A stretch of 64,000 nucleotides of DNA, from the NCBI GenBank assembly GCA_004794655.1, contig SMMW01000001.1:16928501-16992500 (forward strand), read 5' to 3'. The stretch is from Marisa cornuarietis. Its lineage: Eukaryota; Mollusca; Gastropoda; Architaenioglossa; Ampullariidae. Position numbers and translations under genes: made by a program. The notes beneath the pieces are model-generated. The model was not told the DNA's origin. It ran no database searches and saw only the letters and a program-made list of their open reading frames with translations. Every line of letters starts with the position of its first letter. The stretch's first letter is position 1. Of the stretch, positions 35,240 through 45,899 are shown one piece after another.

Positions 35240-37308
35240 TAGCCATGGCTTTACTTATAAAGGAAGAAAAAAAGCTTCTCTGATTTTGTGAGCTCCAGGC
35301 AAAACTATGTCCTTCAGAATCCGTTATCTGCATTTCATCGCATCAAATGAACGAAGGACGTCACTGTTGTTGCAGACGATGTTACTGTTGGGAGATTCTT
35401 TCCACGAAGCTCACACTTACTTTTCACCGTATTGATGTTGTTCACATGTGCAGAAAGTCTTCAATGAGTGCATTGTCGATGAGAAAGTATGCGCAGGAAT
35501 ATACACTTTTGTGATAAAAGAAACTAGATAATACCTCTGCATGCACTGTCAGAATATTGAAGTCCTACAAAGAAGTTTTTTTATAAATCTAAGCGCATCT
35601 CAGCTGAGCTGTACAGAAAGGGGGACCTGATTTATCAAGGAAGGTAAAGGCCGCGGAAGCAATGTCGTGCTCAGACTTCCCCACGCCACTTCTAGACACG
35701 GTGAACCATTCACCCTCACTGCCCCAGTAACCACCAGGCTTTGTGACTTATGACCTCTGCATTTTATCTTTTATATTAAACAGCAGACCACGACCAGCAC
35801 GTGTTGTGCGTGAAAATACTCCATCTCGCGACCAACCCACGTCATCACCACCTTCATCGCTACACCAACGCCAACGTCAGGACAAACAGTTTCCAGACAG
35901 TGTTGTTGCCATGGCAACAGGTGAAAGTCCCAGCGGTGGAGCCCAAATGTTCTGTTTTTCATCCGATCTGCTGAAAGTCCTGTTACGTTCGCAATGAACT
36001 CCTCTGCCTAATGCCTTGTCAAATATGAAGAAAAATTCGACAAGCTTTTAGGAAATTACACTTACGCTCGAAATAACATACTCTGCGCAAAGCAATGACG
36101 CCATATATTTGGCAAAAGAAATAGTATTAAAAACTTTAATGAAACAAATTGGAAAGTTTAAAAAAAATGTTAGATTTGTTTTTCTGGTCTCTAGCATGTC
36201 GTGTTCGTTTGCTCGTTGGGATCTTCAAACAGAAAAAGCCGTTATAAACGTGTGGGTGTGCGATCCCATGAAGGCGTTCTGAAAACTTTCTAATAATTTT
36301 GGTAAAATAAAACTGGAGGAGATGATCACCACGAAAATGGCGGGATCAGACATATAACACGCAGTCGCTGGGTCCGAAAGTGTAATATGACGCACGTACA
36401 CTTACCTTGCATACGCACGACGCATATCACACACACATAACACAAAGCTTGACGAGCCCCCGCAGATGAAGATGAGGATGAAGAGGTTATGGGAGACGAA
36501 GATCTCGATGTTTTTTCTGTTCCCATCCGTCCATGGAACTGTTTTTTTCTTCTTCTTTTTTACGTCATCCCCTTTTCCGAAGTGACGACAAACAAATGAC
36601 GCACACAAGACGTCAAACACAAGACACCATTCACACACGAAACAATACAAGACCTACTCCTAACTCATTACAGAAAGTTTCAGAATGAATGTCAGTATCA
36701 TACAGACTTATCTCTTCTTAAATGCAAGTGTAGCTGCAAGAGAACACAACCCCGCGCACAGCAGTGAGTAGCGTTGTAGGCTCATATAGCACTTCATCAG
36801 CTGTACATCTTTGGGCACACATAAACGAACAATACAATGCAAAATGTTGTAGGAGATCGTAGGCAAGCTTTGTTAGACCTGTATCCAGAAGTAAGTGCAG
36901 ACGGCGAACCAAAAAATGTGTATATTCGATGTCCTTCCGTAGGCTTTTCTGACGATTCTCGCGTCTTCCTACACCTCTTCAATCGCTTCTGGGTGAACGA
37001 CGAACACGTTTAACATTATCCATTAATCAACAGTAGAGAGACCTCATACAGTGGAAAGGGATAACTAACTGATACACAAGAGAGTAAAACTATTTGTATG
37101 GATAGTGTATTAAAATTTACAAACATTTTCCGCGTATTTTTGACAGACACATACATACCTTCCTGCAGACATTAGTCCGGCTGAATCTTTTCTTCAGTTG
37201 CTTCCCGAGACACATTACACCCGTGAGGCCGCCGTCACACTAGTTGCATGTTTGTGACAAATTATGACATTAACTGCGAGAGTATGGCTATGCACTAACA
37301 GTCTAATA
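35240..37308. other. Intergenic, nothing recognised
   Basis: No supported gene or element. Confidence 0.45.
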
Positions 37309-37400
37309 CAGTGGTGGGAAACCTTTTTTCCCTCCAAGGGCCATTATGATATTAATAACATCGTTCGTGGGCCATATAAAATTATCTAATTAAACACTAG
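37309..37400. mobile_element. hAT-type element left end, relic
   Basis: 'CAGTGGTGGGAAACC' followed by 'CCAAGGGCCATTATGATATT' and 'GTGGGCCATATAAAATTAT' is the layout of hAT terminal regions, with a CAGNGGTGGGNAA terminus and 'GGGCCA' motifs. No matching right end was found within 1 kb, so the copy is truncated or internally rearranged. Confidence 0.5.
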
Positions 37401-37939
37401 CCACACGTGGTCAAGGTGTAGTTTCACCACAGGGTGTTGACATTTTTGCAACTTGTACAATCGCACCGTCACTGCTGTCCTGTGAGTCACCACAATCCGC
37501 CTTTTTGTAATTAGGTGCGTGAAATATTTGCTCTGCTTCTATGAAAAGCAGAGCGAAACAACTGTTTGGGGTCTGTGAAATATGTTTGCAATAAGAAAGT
37601 TGCTAGAGGAGACAACAGTCTAATTATAGTAACAAAACCGTTTTTACTAATACACAATTTTCTGTTTGAGGTTGTGCAGTGAAAGTACATTAGGTATTAT
37701 AATAAATATAATAATGACTATTTAGTAGACACATGCCTCCTCCTGGTGAAGGAGTTTATGCTATTTTCACAGAGTCTCTGCACATACGCTACAGAATCAG
37801 ACATGCTTGCACAAATAAACTCATAAACCCACGGAATTATTATCAGGCAAAGCTTTTTCATTTGCTCATCCTTTGGAAATCCATGAAAGGATTATTCTGG
37901 ACACTTGCGTACCTAAACTGTACACTAAGGTACACGCAA

Positions 37940-38082
37940 TGTCGATGATAATTTTTTGTTATTGTATAAGTCAAAATGGTCGTAGAACGCTACGCATACC
38001 AACAGCCGACATCAACCCGGAAGTGGTCGTGCGCTTGGGGTGAAGGTCACATGCATGTATAATTCTCCTAATCATCCATTTA
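37940..38082. repeat. Dispersed repeat, copy 2
   Basis: Second copy of the sequence at 14,040-14,185, sharing 'TTGGGGTGAAGGTCACAT' and flanking blocks. Confidence 0.6.
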
Positions 38083-41000
38083 GGCCGCGGTAAGCCCACG
38101 AGAAGCATACGTGTCTACCCAATCATGTACTCGTATGTGTTCTGTCCCGAAATGGACGTTCTTTGCTTGTCCCTCAAAATTTGCCTTACTTTTATTCACT
38201 TGATGTTGATATGAAAAAGATCTACTGAAATCGGAGGTTGCCTTGGCGTGCCGGATGACATGATTTTGCGGACCTTCCCTACTTCTGGTCTAATACACAA
38301 TCTCTCTCTCTTTCCATAACTGGACACAATAAGAGTGATGGGTGAAATAAAATATCATGTTCGGTGATTCTAGGTGTTACGATTTTTACAATTTCAGTTT
38401 GTCCAATAGTACTCGTGTTACGTTCTTAGTTTGTGCCGCAGAGGTCTTTTGATAATGCGAGGGATGTCATCTACCACTAAGCGGAATAAATCGATGATAG
38501 GAAAATATCTGCGTGCCTGCGCTCGTCTGCATGCTTGCATAGGGGTGAACGATAGAGACATCCAGGAATTCAGTGTCTGCCCTTTTTTCGTATTCACTAT
38601 CTTAAACCTTCAATCCTATTACAACAGATGAAAACCACGGGTTCACACAGCTCAGAGGAACATGTAAAGAAGGGGAAAAAAACGATCTCCAGAACTGCAC
38701 AAGCTGCCTACTAAGACCGCTCGATAAACCGTGCTTGAAGAAGATGAACGCAGTGCTGAATAATCTGCAAGCATAACAGCCAGGCACGTTCAAGCTATAG
38801 TGTCTATGGTTCCACCAAAGGCAGGCATTCAGGCGAAAATGGTTCTGTCTGTGAGAGGTCACCAATGACGCCAGGAACCTTGATGAAGCGCTGGAGATCA
38901 TATCTTTCACTTGCGGCAGCCATCTTGTGACCCATCTAGAAATCGATACGTTTAACGGCGACGGTGAAGTGAGGATCACCCCGCGAAATGAGAACTTTTT
39001 TGCTGGATGCCGTGTAGAATCCTCTGTTTCGCTAATCCATCTGAAAGGAGTTCACTTTAAACGCACGTGTTTATTAAGAAGCAGAGAGGAGATGAAGTAA
39101 TTAGCCTGACAGCCCAGACACAAAGAATGCAGTATATCGTCTGAACACGCTCTTGTGACGATGTCAAATGAAGTAAATAGCAAATATAAAAACGAAATTT
39201 TGCTGAAAATGAACAAAAAAAAAAAAGAGAGAAAGAGAAAAAGAGTAGCAAAAATGCGGTTCGGTGGACGAGTTTCTTCCTTCTTCTGCACACTGAAAGT
39301 GAATAGCATCTGCCGTAAAAATGAGTTTTGATTTTTTTTTTTTTTTTTTTTGCACGCAGTTTTTGTTTTTAAAAAATATAGAATGTTACAGATAACGTAC
39401 AACAGTGTGCACTGAAAAAAAGAGTTCTAACTGTGCTTGCAAGCAAATTATTGTTATTGTTGGGATAATATATATATATATAAACGTTTTACATGTTTTC
39501 ACGTGTCTCTACAAAAACTACTGATCCATAACAAACAATTCAAAACGTTTTTAAAGCCTTGGTGTCAGTCAGTTTAATAACTATAAGTATGTTACGCTTT
39601 TGAAAAAAGTGCTGGAAGGAAAACTTGGAAAACGGGGGCTGATAATTGAATACACAGACATCTATGATCCCTACGACAGTTTAGGGAAATCACCAAAGCG
39701 GTGACTGGTTAATGGGAAACAACCCATATTTTGTTAGGTTCGTCACGAGCTGCTTTTCTTGTAATAGCTTCCCTTGTCAAGTACCTACACTATGTTTCTG
39801 TTCCTTGTAAATTTTTCATTAGAATCTTTATATTAAATTATCGTTGAAATTATTACACACTTTTTCCTTATCTGCTAATCGTCCTGTAAAACACTAGAGA
39901 AGAGTTTAGGCCAGTACCTCGTGTGCACGGTGTGCGAGTAATAACTGGAAATCACAGCAATGGCTATAACAAATAGACGAATGTGCGAGAACAGCAATAA
40001 GTGCATTAATGATCACACTTTGGAGTCAGTTAATGCTACTTTCACAACAACTTTGCTAATGGGTGATGTAAAGCTAATAGTAAGATAGTTGTTTAGTAAG
40101 ATATAGTAAGATAGCGATTTTACATTATATCTTGCCGGAAAATGTTTCAGTCAGAGATCGGAGCGTGCGGCACAAACCATTCTCCTTTTCTTCTCAATCT
40201 TACATCCCGCTGAGGGTCCTGGGTTGCTCTAATGAATGCCAAGTTTTATATCATACAATAACTATTTTAAGAACACAAAGTAGCAGCTATATGCAGTCAG
40301 CTCATGAAACTAATTAGGAGGATCGCTTTCTTAAAAATTTGGATTAGCCTGCTATTTTCCGTACAGTCATGTTTTTGTGCTATTTTCGGAAGCCTATACA
40401 CTTAGTATGCACTCATTTCTCTCTTTTCTTAATACAGTTTCCCTCTGTGTAATGCGCATGATGCTCTTAAAACACACACACAGGCCTGAAGACAGGAAAG
40501 GGGTACAGATAACTGGTGTACCGGGGCCCGAGGAAGTGAATGGGGCTTGGCCTTCGGTGTATTTTATCTTTTCTTTTCTTTTTTTAATACAAATGTCTGA
40601 GGAATGAATACTAAAGCATTACAGATGTCTGGGGACGGAATAATAAAATTATTACAGCAGGCGGCCTAAAGCACTACATCGCCATCTGTAGTGCTTTTAT
40701 TATTCCTTCCTCATACATCTATAATGCTGACAATTGTCGGACCTGGTGGAGTAGTAAAGTGGGGCCAGCGATGTAGTAGGGCTGGGGAGAGACGTGTTTC
40801 CAGTGCTATCATATGTTCTCCTCACACTGGACGGGAATGCCATTGTCATTGTCATTATCCTCACACTGAACGCGAATGGTGTCAGAAAACAGCTACTAGA
40901 CACCGATTATTTATCGTGCAGGGACTGTTCAGAAGAATGCTCTTGCATTGGGACATAGAGATAACTGGGGTTATCTGCCTCTGGGGCAGCAAAATACGAC

Positions 41001-41100
41001 CCACGAACTTTTTTGGAATGGTCCCTCTGCCAAAATAGGAAGTGTTCTTATTTTCATAATTATGTTTTATTTAACCTATGCTATTTTGATGGAAATTTAA
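38083..41100. other. Intergenic; hairpin at 40,668-40,697
   Basis: No gene is supported. Poly-T/poly-A runs occur near 39,220 and 39,340. The perfect hairpin near 40,680 is described separately. Confidence 0.5.
40668..40697. repeat. Perfect hairpin, 11-bp stem
   Basis: AAAGCACTACA, an 8-base loop, then TGTAGTGCTTT. An outer pair, GGAATAATAAAA (from about 40,638) with TTTTATTATTCC (ending at about 40,705), extends the fold after a left-side bulge. It could be a MITE remnant. Confidence 0.7.
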
Positions 41101-41805
41101 GGAACAGCTTTCTTATAGGTGGTTTTGCGACGCCATAACAAAAATGGCTTACCTGTAGGCGGAGCTGTGCAAATTAGTGACGTCACTATTACGTCACTCA
41201 TCTTCTGCGCTCTCTCTCCTCGCTAAACTCCCCTGATATCGTCTCCTTCATCTTCTTCGAATCCTTCCTCCAATTATTCCGAGAAATAATATCCAGAAAT
41301 GAACAAAATTTTTCCTGAAGTCGCCTTCCCCATCTTCTTCGAATCCTTCCTCCAATTATTCCGAGAAATAATATCCAGAAATGAACAAAATTTTTCCTGA
41401 AGTCGCCTTCCCCATATTCTTCAAATCCTTTCTCCACTTTTTCCGAGAAATAATATCCAAAAATGTACAGAATTTCTTCTTGTCACTTCTGCATCCATCC
41501 TAAACTTCTTTCTGCTATACTTTCCAGACTCTGCACCTCTCAACCTTTCCTTGAATTCCACAATTACACCACAAATTTTCGCGAAATTTCTATCGTCTGC
41601 TCACATCAAACCAAAACTTTTCCGCGCTAAATATCACATGACTAAAACCAGCCAATAATTCAACGACTAAAACCAGCCAATAATTTAACACAACTCCATG
41701 TCAATCACCATCACATCACTCGACCAGTCCTCAACATTTGTCCTCTACAATAAAACCTAATCCTAACCCGTGACCGAGTAAAACCACCTATATGAAAGTT
41801 CTGCC
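41101..41805. mobile_element. Terminal-inverted-repeat element with internal minisatellite
   Basis: The left end at 41,101-41,128 and the reverse complement of the right end at 41,778-41,805 agree at 23 of 28 positions, sharing 'TATAGGTGGTTTT'. The 705-bp interior has no coding capacity and contains the 82-bp tandem array. The target duplication is unclear. Confidence 0.6.
41251..41480. repeat. 82-bp minisatellite, about 2.8 units
   Basis: Units start at 41,251, 41,333 and 41,415 with 'TCTTCTTCGAATCCTTCCTC'. The first two are nearly identical and the third is diverged. The minus-strand frame across it only mirrors the repeat. Confidence 0.95.
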
Positions 41806-41931
41806 AAAATGACGAATAACATGGCTAACACGTCTGATGGAGTCGTGAGACAGCATCGGCGGCTGCCTTCAAAAAAAAAAAAAAGCCTGACTGCAACGCA
41901 CCGCGCAACATGACTAATAATTTAAAGACCA

Positions 41932-42270
41932 ACTTGAATGGTTTGCGTTTTTTGTAGATATCAGTAGATATAAGAGATATAGAACTAACCTGTAAATTTC
42001 AGCCTCCAAAACCCATCCGTTAATTAATTATCCGCTAGCAAAGTACACGATGGGCACCTGAGATCAACGAGCGCTGCTAACAGTGTACTACGTCACACTA
42101 GTGCACCATTCACAACATTGGCAGCAGTCAACATCAAACAGAGTGAGAGAGAATGAGCGACAGTTCGGATTATGCAGATGTTGAAAGTCTGCATTTCTCG
42201 TGCTAAAAGTAGCAGTTTTTCAGAACCACGATAAATGCAGACTTTCAGCGTCCAAATAACCCGAAATGTC

Positions 42271-42303
<33 letters not shown>

Positions 42304-42358
42304 GCTTGGTGTTGACGACTGCCAATGGTGGGAATGGTGCACTAGAGTGAGGTAGTTG
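41932..42358. mobile_element. Fold-back MITE with TTAA end, truncated copy
   Basis: Starts TTAA-'AGACCAACTTGAATGG' and follows the 32-kb copy through the left arm, centre and most of the right arm, then stops within 'GTGAGGTAGT' at about 42,358. Its last 140 bp or so is missing. The two copies differ by scattered substitutions and by the length of the (CT) run. Confidence 0.85.
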
Positions 42359-43518
42359 TGACTCAAGCAGATCGTTCGCTCAGCATTCTGACCTGAGTAA
42401 AGAACGTGTTGCAATCAACGATATTTCAAGATCCGGTTGAACACCTTGGAAATACTGAAGGTTCTGGTGGCCAGAACAATCGCTAACATGATGGAACTTT
42501 TTGCCAGTCCTAAAGCCAGCACAGCCTCACCGCTGTACTTTTGAGACAATAAGTCCTGGACGGATATATTACTCGAGCGGACAATGTAATCCCGCCATTA
42601 TTTATTGTATTGTATATATATATATATATACACGTACTGTCAAATGCCACTGTTGTCATATCTGCAGTAGGCTTTAAGAAATAGTCGTTGTATTGTTTCT
42701 AAGCTCTAGTTTTAGTTTCACTAATTTGTCGAGAGTTTGACGTCCACTGCTGATATGCCAGGCCTCTGTCACTCTGGGGAGTTCTCCTATAGTAAATGGT
42801 GCGACAACCGTAATCTTTTTTCATTATTTCCCCTAATTAACTGACCACTCATGTGTACGCAGCTCTAAAATGTGCAAGTGGTTGTGTAAATCCGAGTTGT
42901 GTGCACTTTTCTAGACACGTGCTTTCTGTATGATGTTATTAATGAAATGTAGATATTGAGAGTCGAATTATAAGCATATTAATACATCTTAGAAAATTAA
43001 TTCACGATTAAAGTTAATGATTAATGCAAGTGGACCGGAGAAATCGTCAGTCTGGGTGCCCTTGCTAGCTCTGGACGGGTCTGTCCAAATGCTTACCATT
43101 TACCACGGAACTGAGGATTGTATACAATGATGGATTTCGAACCGTCTCAGATCTCGCTTTCTCCGGAAGCTAACCACGTCCAACATGCAACGGCCTACAC
43201 GCAGCAAAAATACCCAGATCCGCATGACCCATTCATTGCTGTCTCGGGTTTTCTCCCAACTGATGCTATCATGTCGGTGTTTTTTTCGTCCAGCGCTGTA
43301 ACGTCTACCAACGATGCAGATCAACAAACTGTATGACGATGAGTTACAGAATTTTAACAAGTGAACATGTGTATCCAGAGGAGATGCCAGGAATCATTTA
43401 CACCTCCACCCACCACCATCACCAACACACACGCACGCACGCGCACACAAACACAAATGAAATTTATGGACATTGCTAGGGACGGAACGGTAATGTAAAC
43501 ATTCGTGATACGCAGCCC
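42359..43518. other. Intergenic, nothing recognised
   Basis: A (TA) run lies near 42,610. No gene or repeat is supported. Confidence 0.5.
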
Positions 43519-43805
43519 TATGGGGCGCCAAGAGGGGAATTTTCTGTACTTTCTCTCTCTCTAGCTAGAGAATGCATTTGATGTCTATAAGTAGAGAATG
43601 AGTTCTGTACGTACAGAATGCGCTCTGTAACTACAGAATGCATTCTATAGGTAGAGAGAGAAAAACTCGGTGAAACCAAATTATTTCATTTATATTATAC
43701 TTAGAAGTTGCTTATGGGGCGCCAAGAGGGGAATTTTCTCCACTTTCTCTCTACAGCTACAGAATGCATTCTGTAACTATAGAATGAGTTCTGTAACTAC
43801 AGCGA
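43519..43805. repeat. Duplicated block with nested AGAATGCATTCT palindromes
   Basis: An identical 27-bp sequence (beginning TATGGGGCGCCAAGAGGGG) occurs at 43,519-43,545 and 43,713-43,739. Each copy is followed by a TTTCTCTCT run and then a chain of roughly 20-bp palindromic words such as 'ACAGAATGCATTCTGTA' and 'GTTCTGTACGTACAGAATG'. The first block closes with the complement GTAGAGAGAGAAA, so the whole 43,549-43,665 segment can fold. No coding capacity. Confidence 0.85.
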
Positions 43806-45884
43806 TTTTTCTTTCCATTGTTGTGTGAAAGTGAAGTATTTTCCTCTTGCGAAACAATTTATCTTATCAACAACGTGATTTCCTTCCTGGCTTTTCTACT
43901 TCCTTTTTAGTAGACCTGGGAGGTCTAAAGCTGTAGTTTGGGATTCAATAGTGCACAGCACACCTAGTTGCTACTTGAAGTGAGTTTTTCATTACAATAT
44001 TATATAGTTAACTGCAATATGCTAACATTTCTATTCTCTTTATAATTTCAACACTTAACTTTTTTTAACTTTGACTAGCAGGTCTTTTTCGTTATCTTGT
44101 ATTGAGCATTGAATAATATCAATACATAAACAGCAAAACAAAATTTGATATTATATATTTTGTCATCTATATCGCTTTGCTTATGTGCGGACAAGGCTAT
44201 ATCAAAGTTGATGTGAGGTATGTGGGAAGCTAAGCTTTATACCCGATAAAGACTGATAACAACTAGTTAAAATCAACTTCCGCGTCAAATAAACATATCC
44301 CGCGACTGCGCGCCGGTCATTGCTGACCGTGAACCCACACGTCGGTGAAGCTCGATAAGATGCACCCTGGGTAGCCTGAACCTGCGACTTTTGACCTTTG
44401 ATCCTGAAGCTCTATCACTCGTCCTTCAGGCGAGAGCAGCCTGTATGTGTGTGTGTGTGTGGCTGACAGAAGCTTTGCTGCAAAATCGAGAATAAGTTGT
44501 CTAGGCATAAGGTCCTGAGTCAAGACTATATCATGATTTTTTGTAGGCGATATTGACGTGTATTCAGAGTGAACAAAGATGAAGACAATCAAAAATGGGT
44601 GGAGGAACGGGACTATAGCAGGAGTAAAATAAGAAGAATGCAAACAAGAAGCTTTAAAATGGTTGCTCGTATGTTTAAAACTATTTTATTAATGGAGAGG
44701 AAAACTGATCTTGTGCTATCGTTATTTTCCTGTCACATTTCCTGTCAGGACAAAGTTTACTCATGTTTTGTGTGACCCAGCATGATTTGAATAGATGATA
44801 GATTAACAGTGTCTTTGCGAGGCCCTGTGAAGAGAAAGGGGCAACTCCAGACTGTTTTATAATCTCCATTGTCTGTGTCAGTTTGATGTCGACAGAATTT
44901 ACACATAGTTCTCGTTACACTTGAGTGACATCGCAAACGATTTGGTTTTACACGGTTGTATACTATAAGCTACGTGATTGTTGTGGAGTGTCAACCTTTT
45001 GATGAGTAGTACACACAGCGTAAGCCCCTCGGGCATGTGATCGACGTTCAACAGAATAATTAATATGGTTTCATGCTGCAGCACAAATAGTCTTCACAAG
45101 GAAGTTTTTTTCTCTCTCTCTCTCTCTTTCAATGAGGAAAAAAAGATAAGTGCGCAGCGGATGTGATATTGCACAGAGGAGGAAATTTTGGGGGGTATTT
45201 TTAAGATAGTGGGTTTACGTCCTCGTCAAAATACTTGACTTTGTAGAGTCATTTATAGCCTGGTACAGGGTGAGAGCAAGTTTCAACTGTTTGGAAAGTA
45301 CAGCCGTTATCTTTAGAGTCAGATTCTGCGATAGTCAACGATTACAACGCACATAAAGACCGCTTTGTCACACATTTTCTCTCTCTGTGTGTGTGTGTGT
45401 GTGTGTTTATAGTTTTATTCCTTTCTTGTGTCATGTACACAGAGTACTGTCAGAAAAAGGAATGGCCTGAGTAAAGTTTAAAGATAATGATTAAAGCGGC
45501 AAGCACTATCGAGCTCAAAAGACCAATGCAGTGACCCTTAATTACTGGTTGCCTCAAGAAACAATCAGGCCGATTTTATGCTACTTTTCCTAAATACACG
45601 AATTGTGGTTTGCGTCAGCAACTACCAATGTCAATCAGTTTAGAGGCATTGGATTCCGTTATGTACATGATTTTCTTTAACTAATCCCTGAACGAATTGG
45701 AACGCGAGTAAGTGACAATCAAACCATAGGGATCAAAACTTTGAGGCCTCATTGTTTGAGACTTCGTCAAGAGAAAGAAAGTGATCAAATCATCCCCTTC
45801 TCCACGCATTCCTGGACCTTCTGTGGCTTTTGTTATCTTTTAAGTCAGCCAGTTGTCTTATTCAGTCACTGTTCTTGTAAACTA
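43806..45884. other. Upstream region of the SLC46-like gene
   Basis: A possible tRNA-like SINE relic on the minus strand lies around 44,340-44,425 ('GCAGGTTCAGGCT' as a weak B-box). (GT) runs occur near 44,444 and 45,381, and a (CT) run near 45,110. A polypyrimidine tract with AG directly before the coding start (ending 45,898) suggests a 5' untranslated exon further upstream that I cannot place. Confidence 0.4.
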
Positions 45885-45899
45885 ATGTTTGTTTCAGCA

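Noticed and set aside
38602..38979. 125-codon minus-strand frame
   Set aside because: No recognised domain. Chance length is plausible in this composition.
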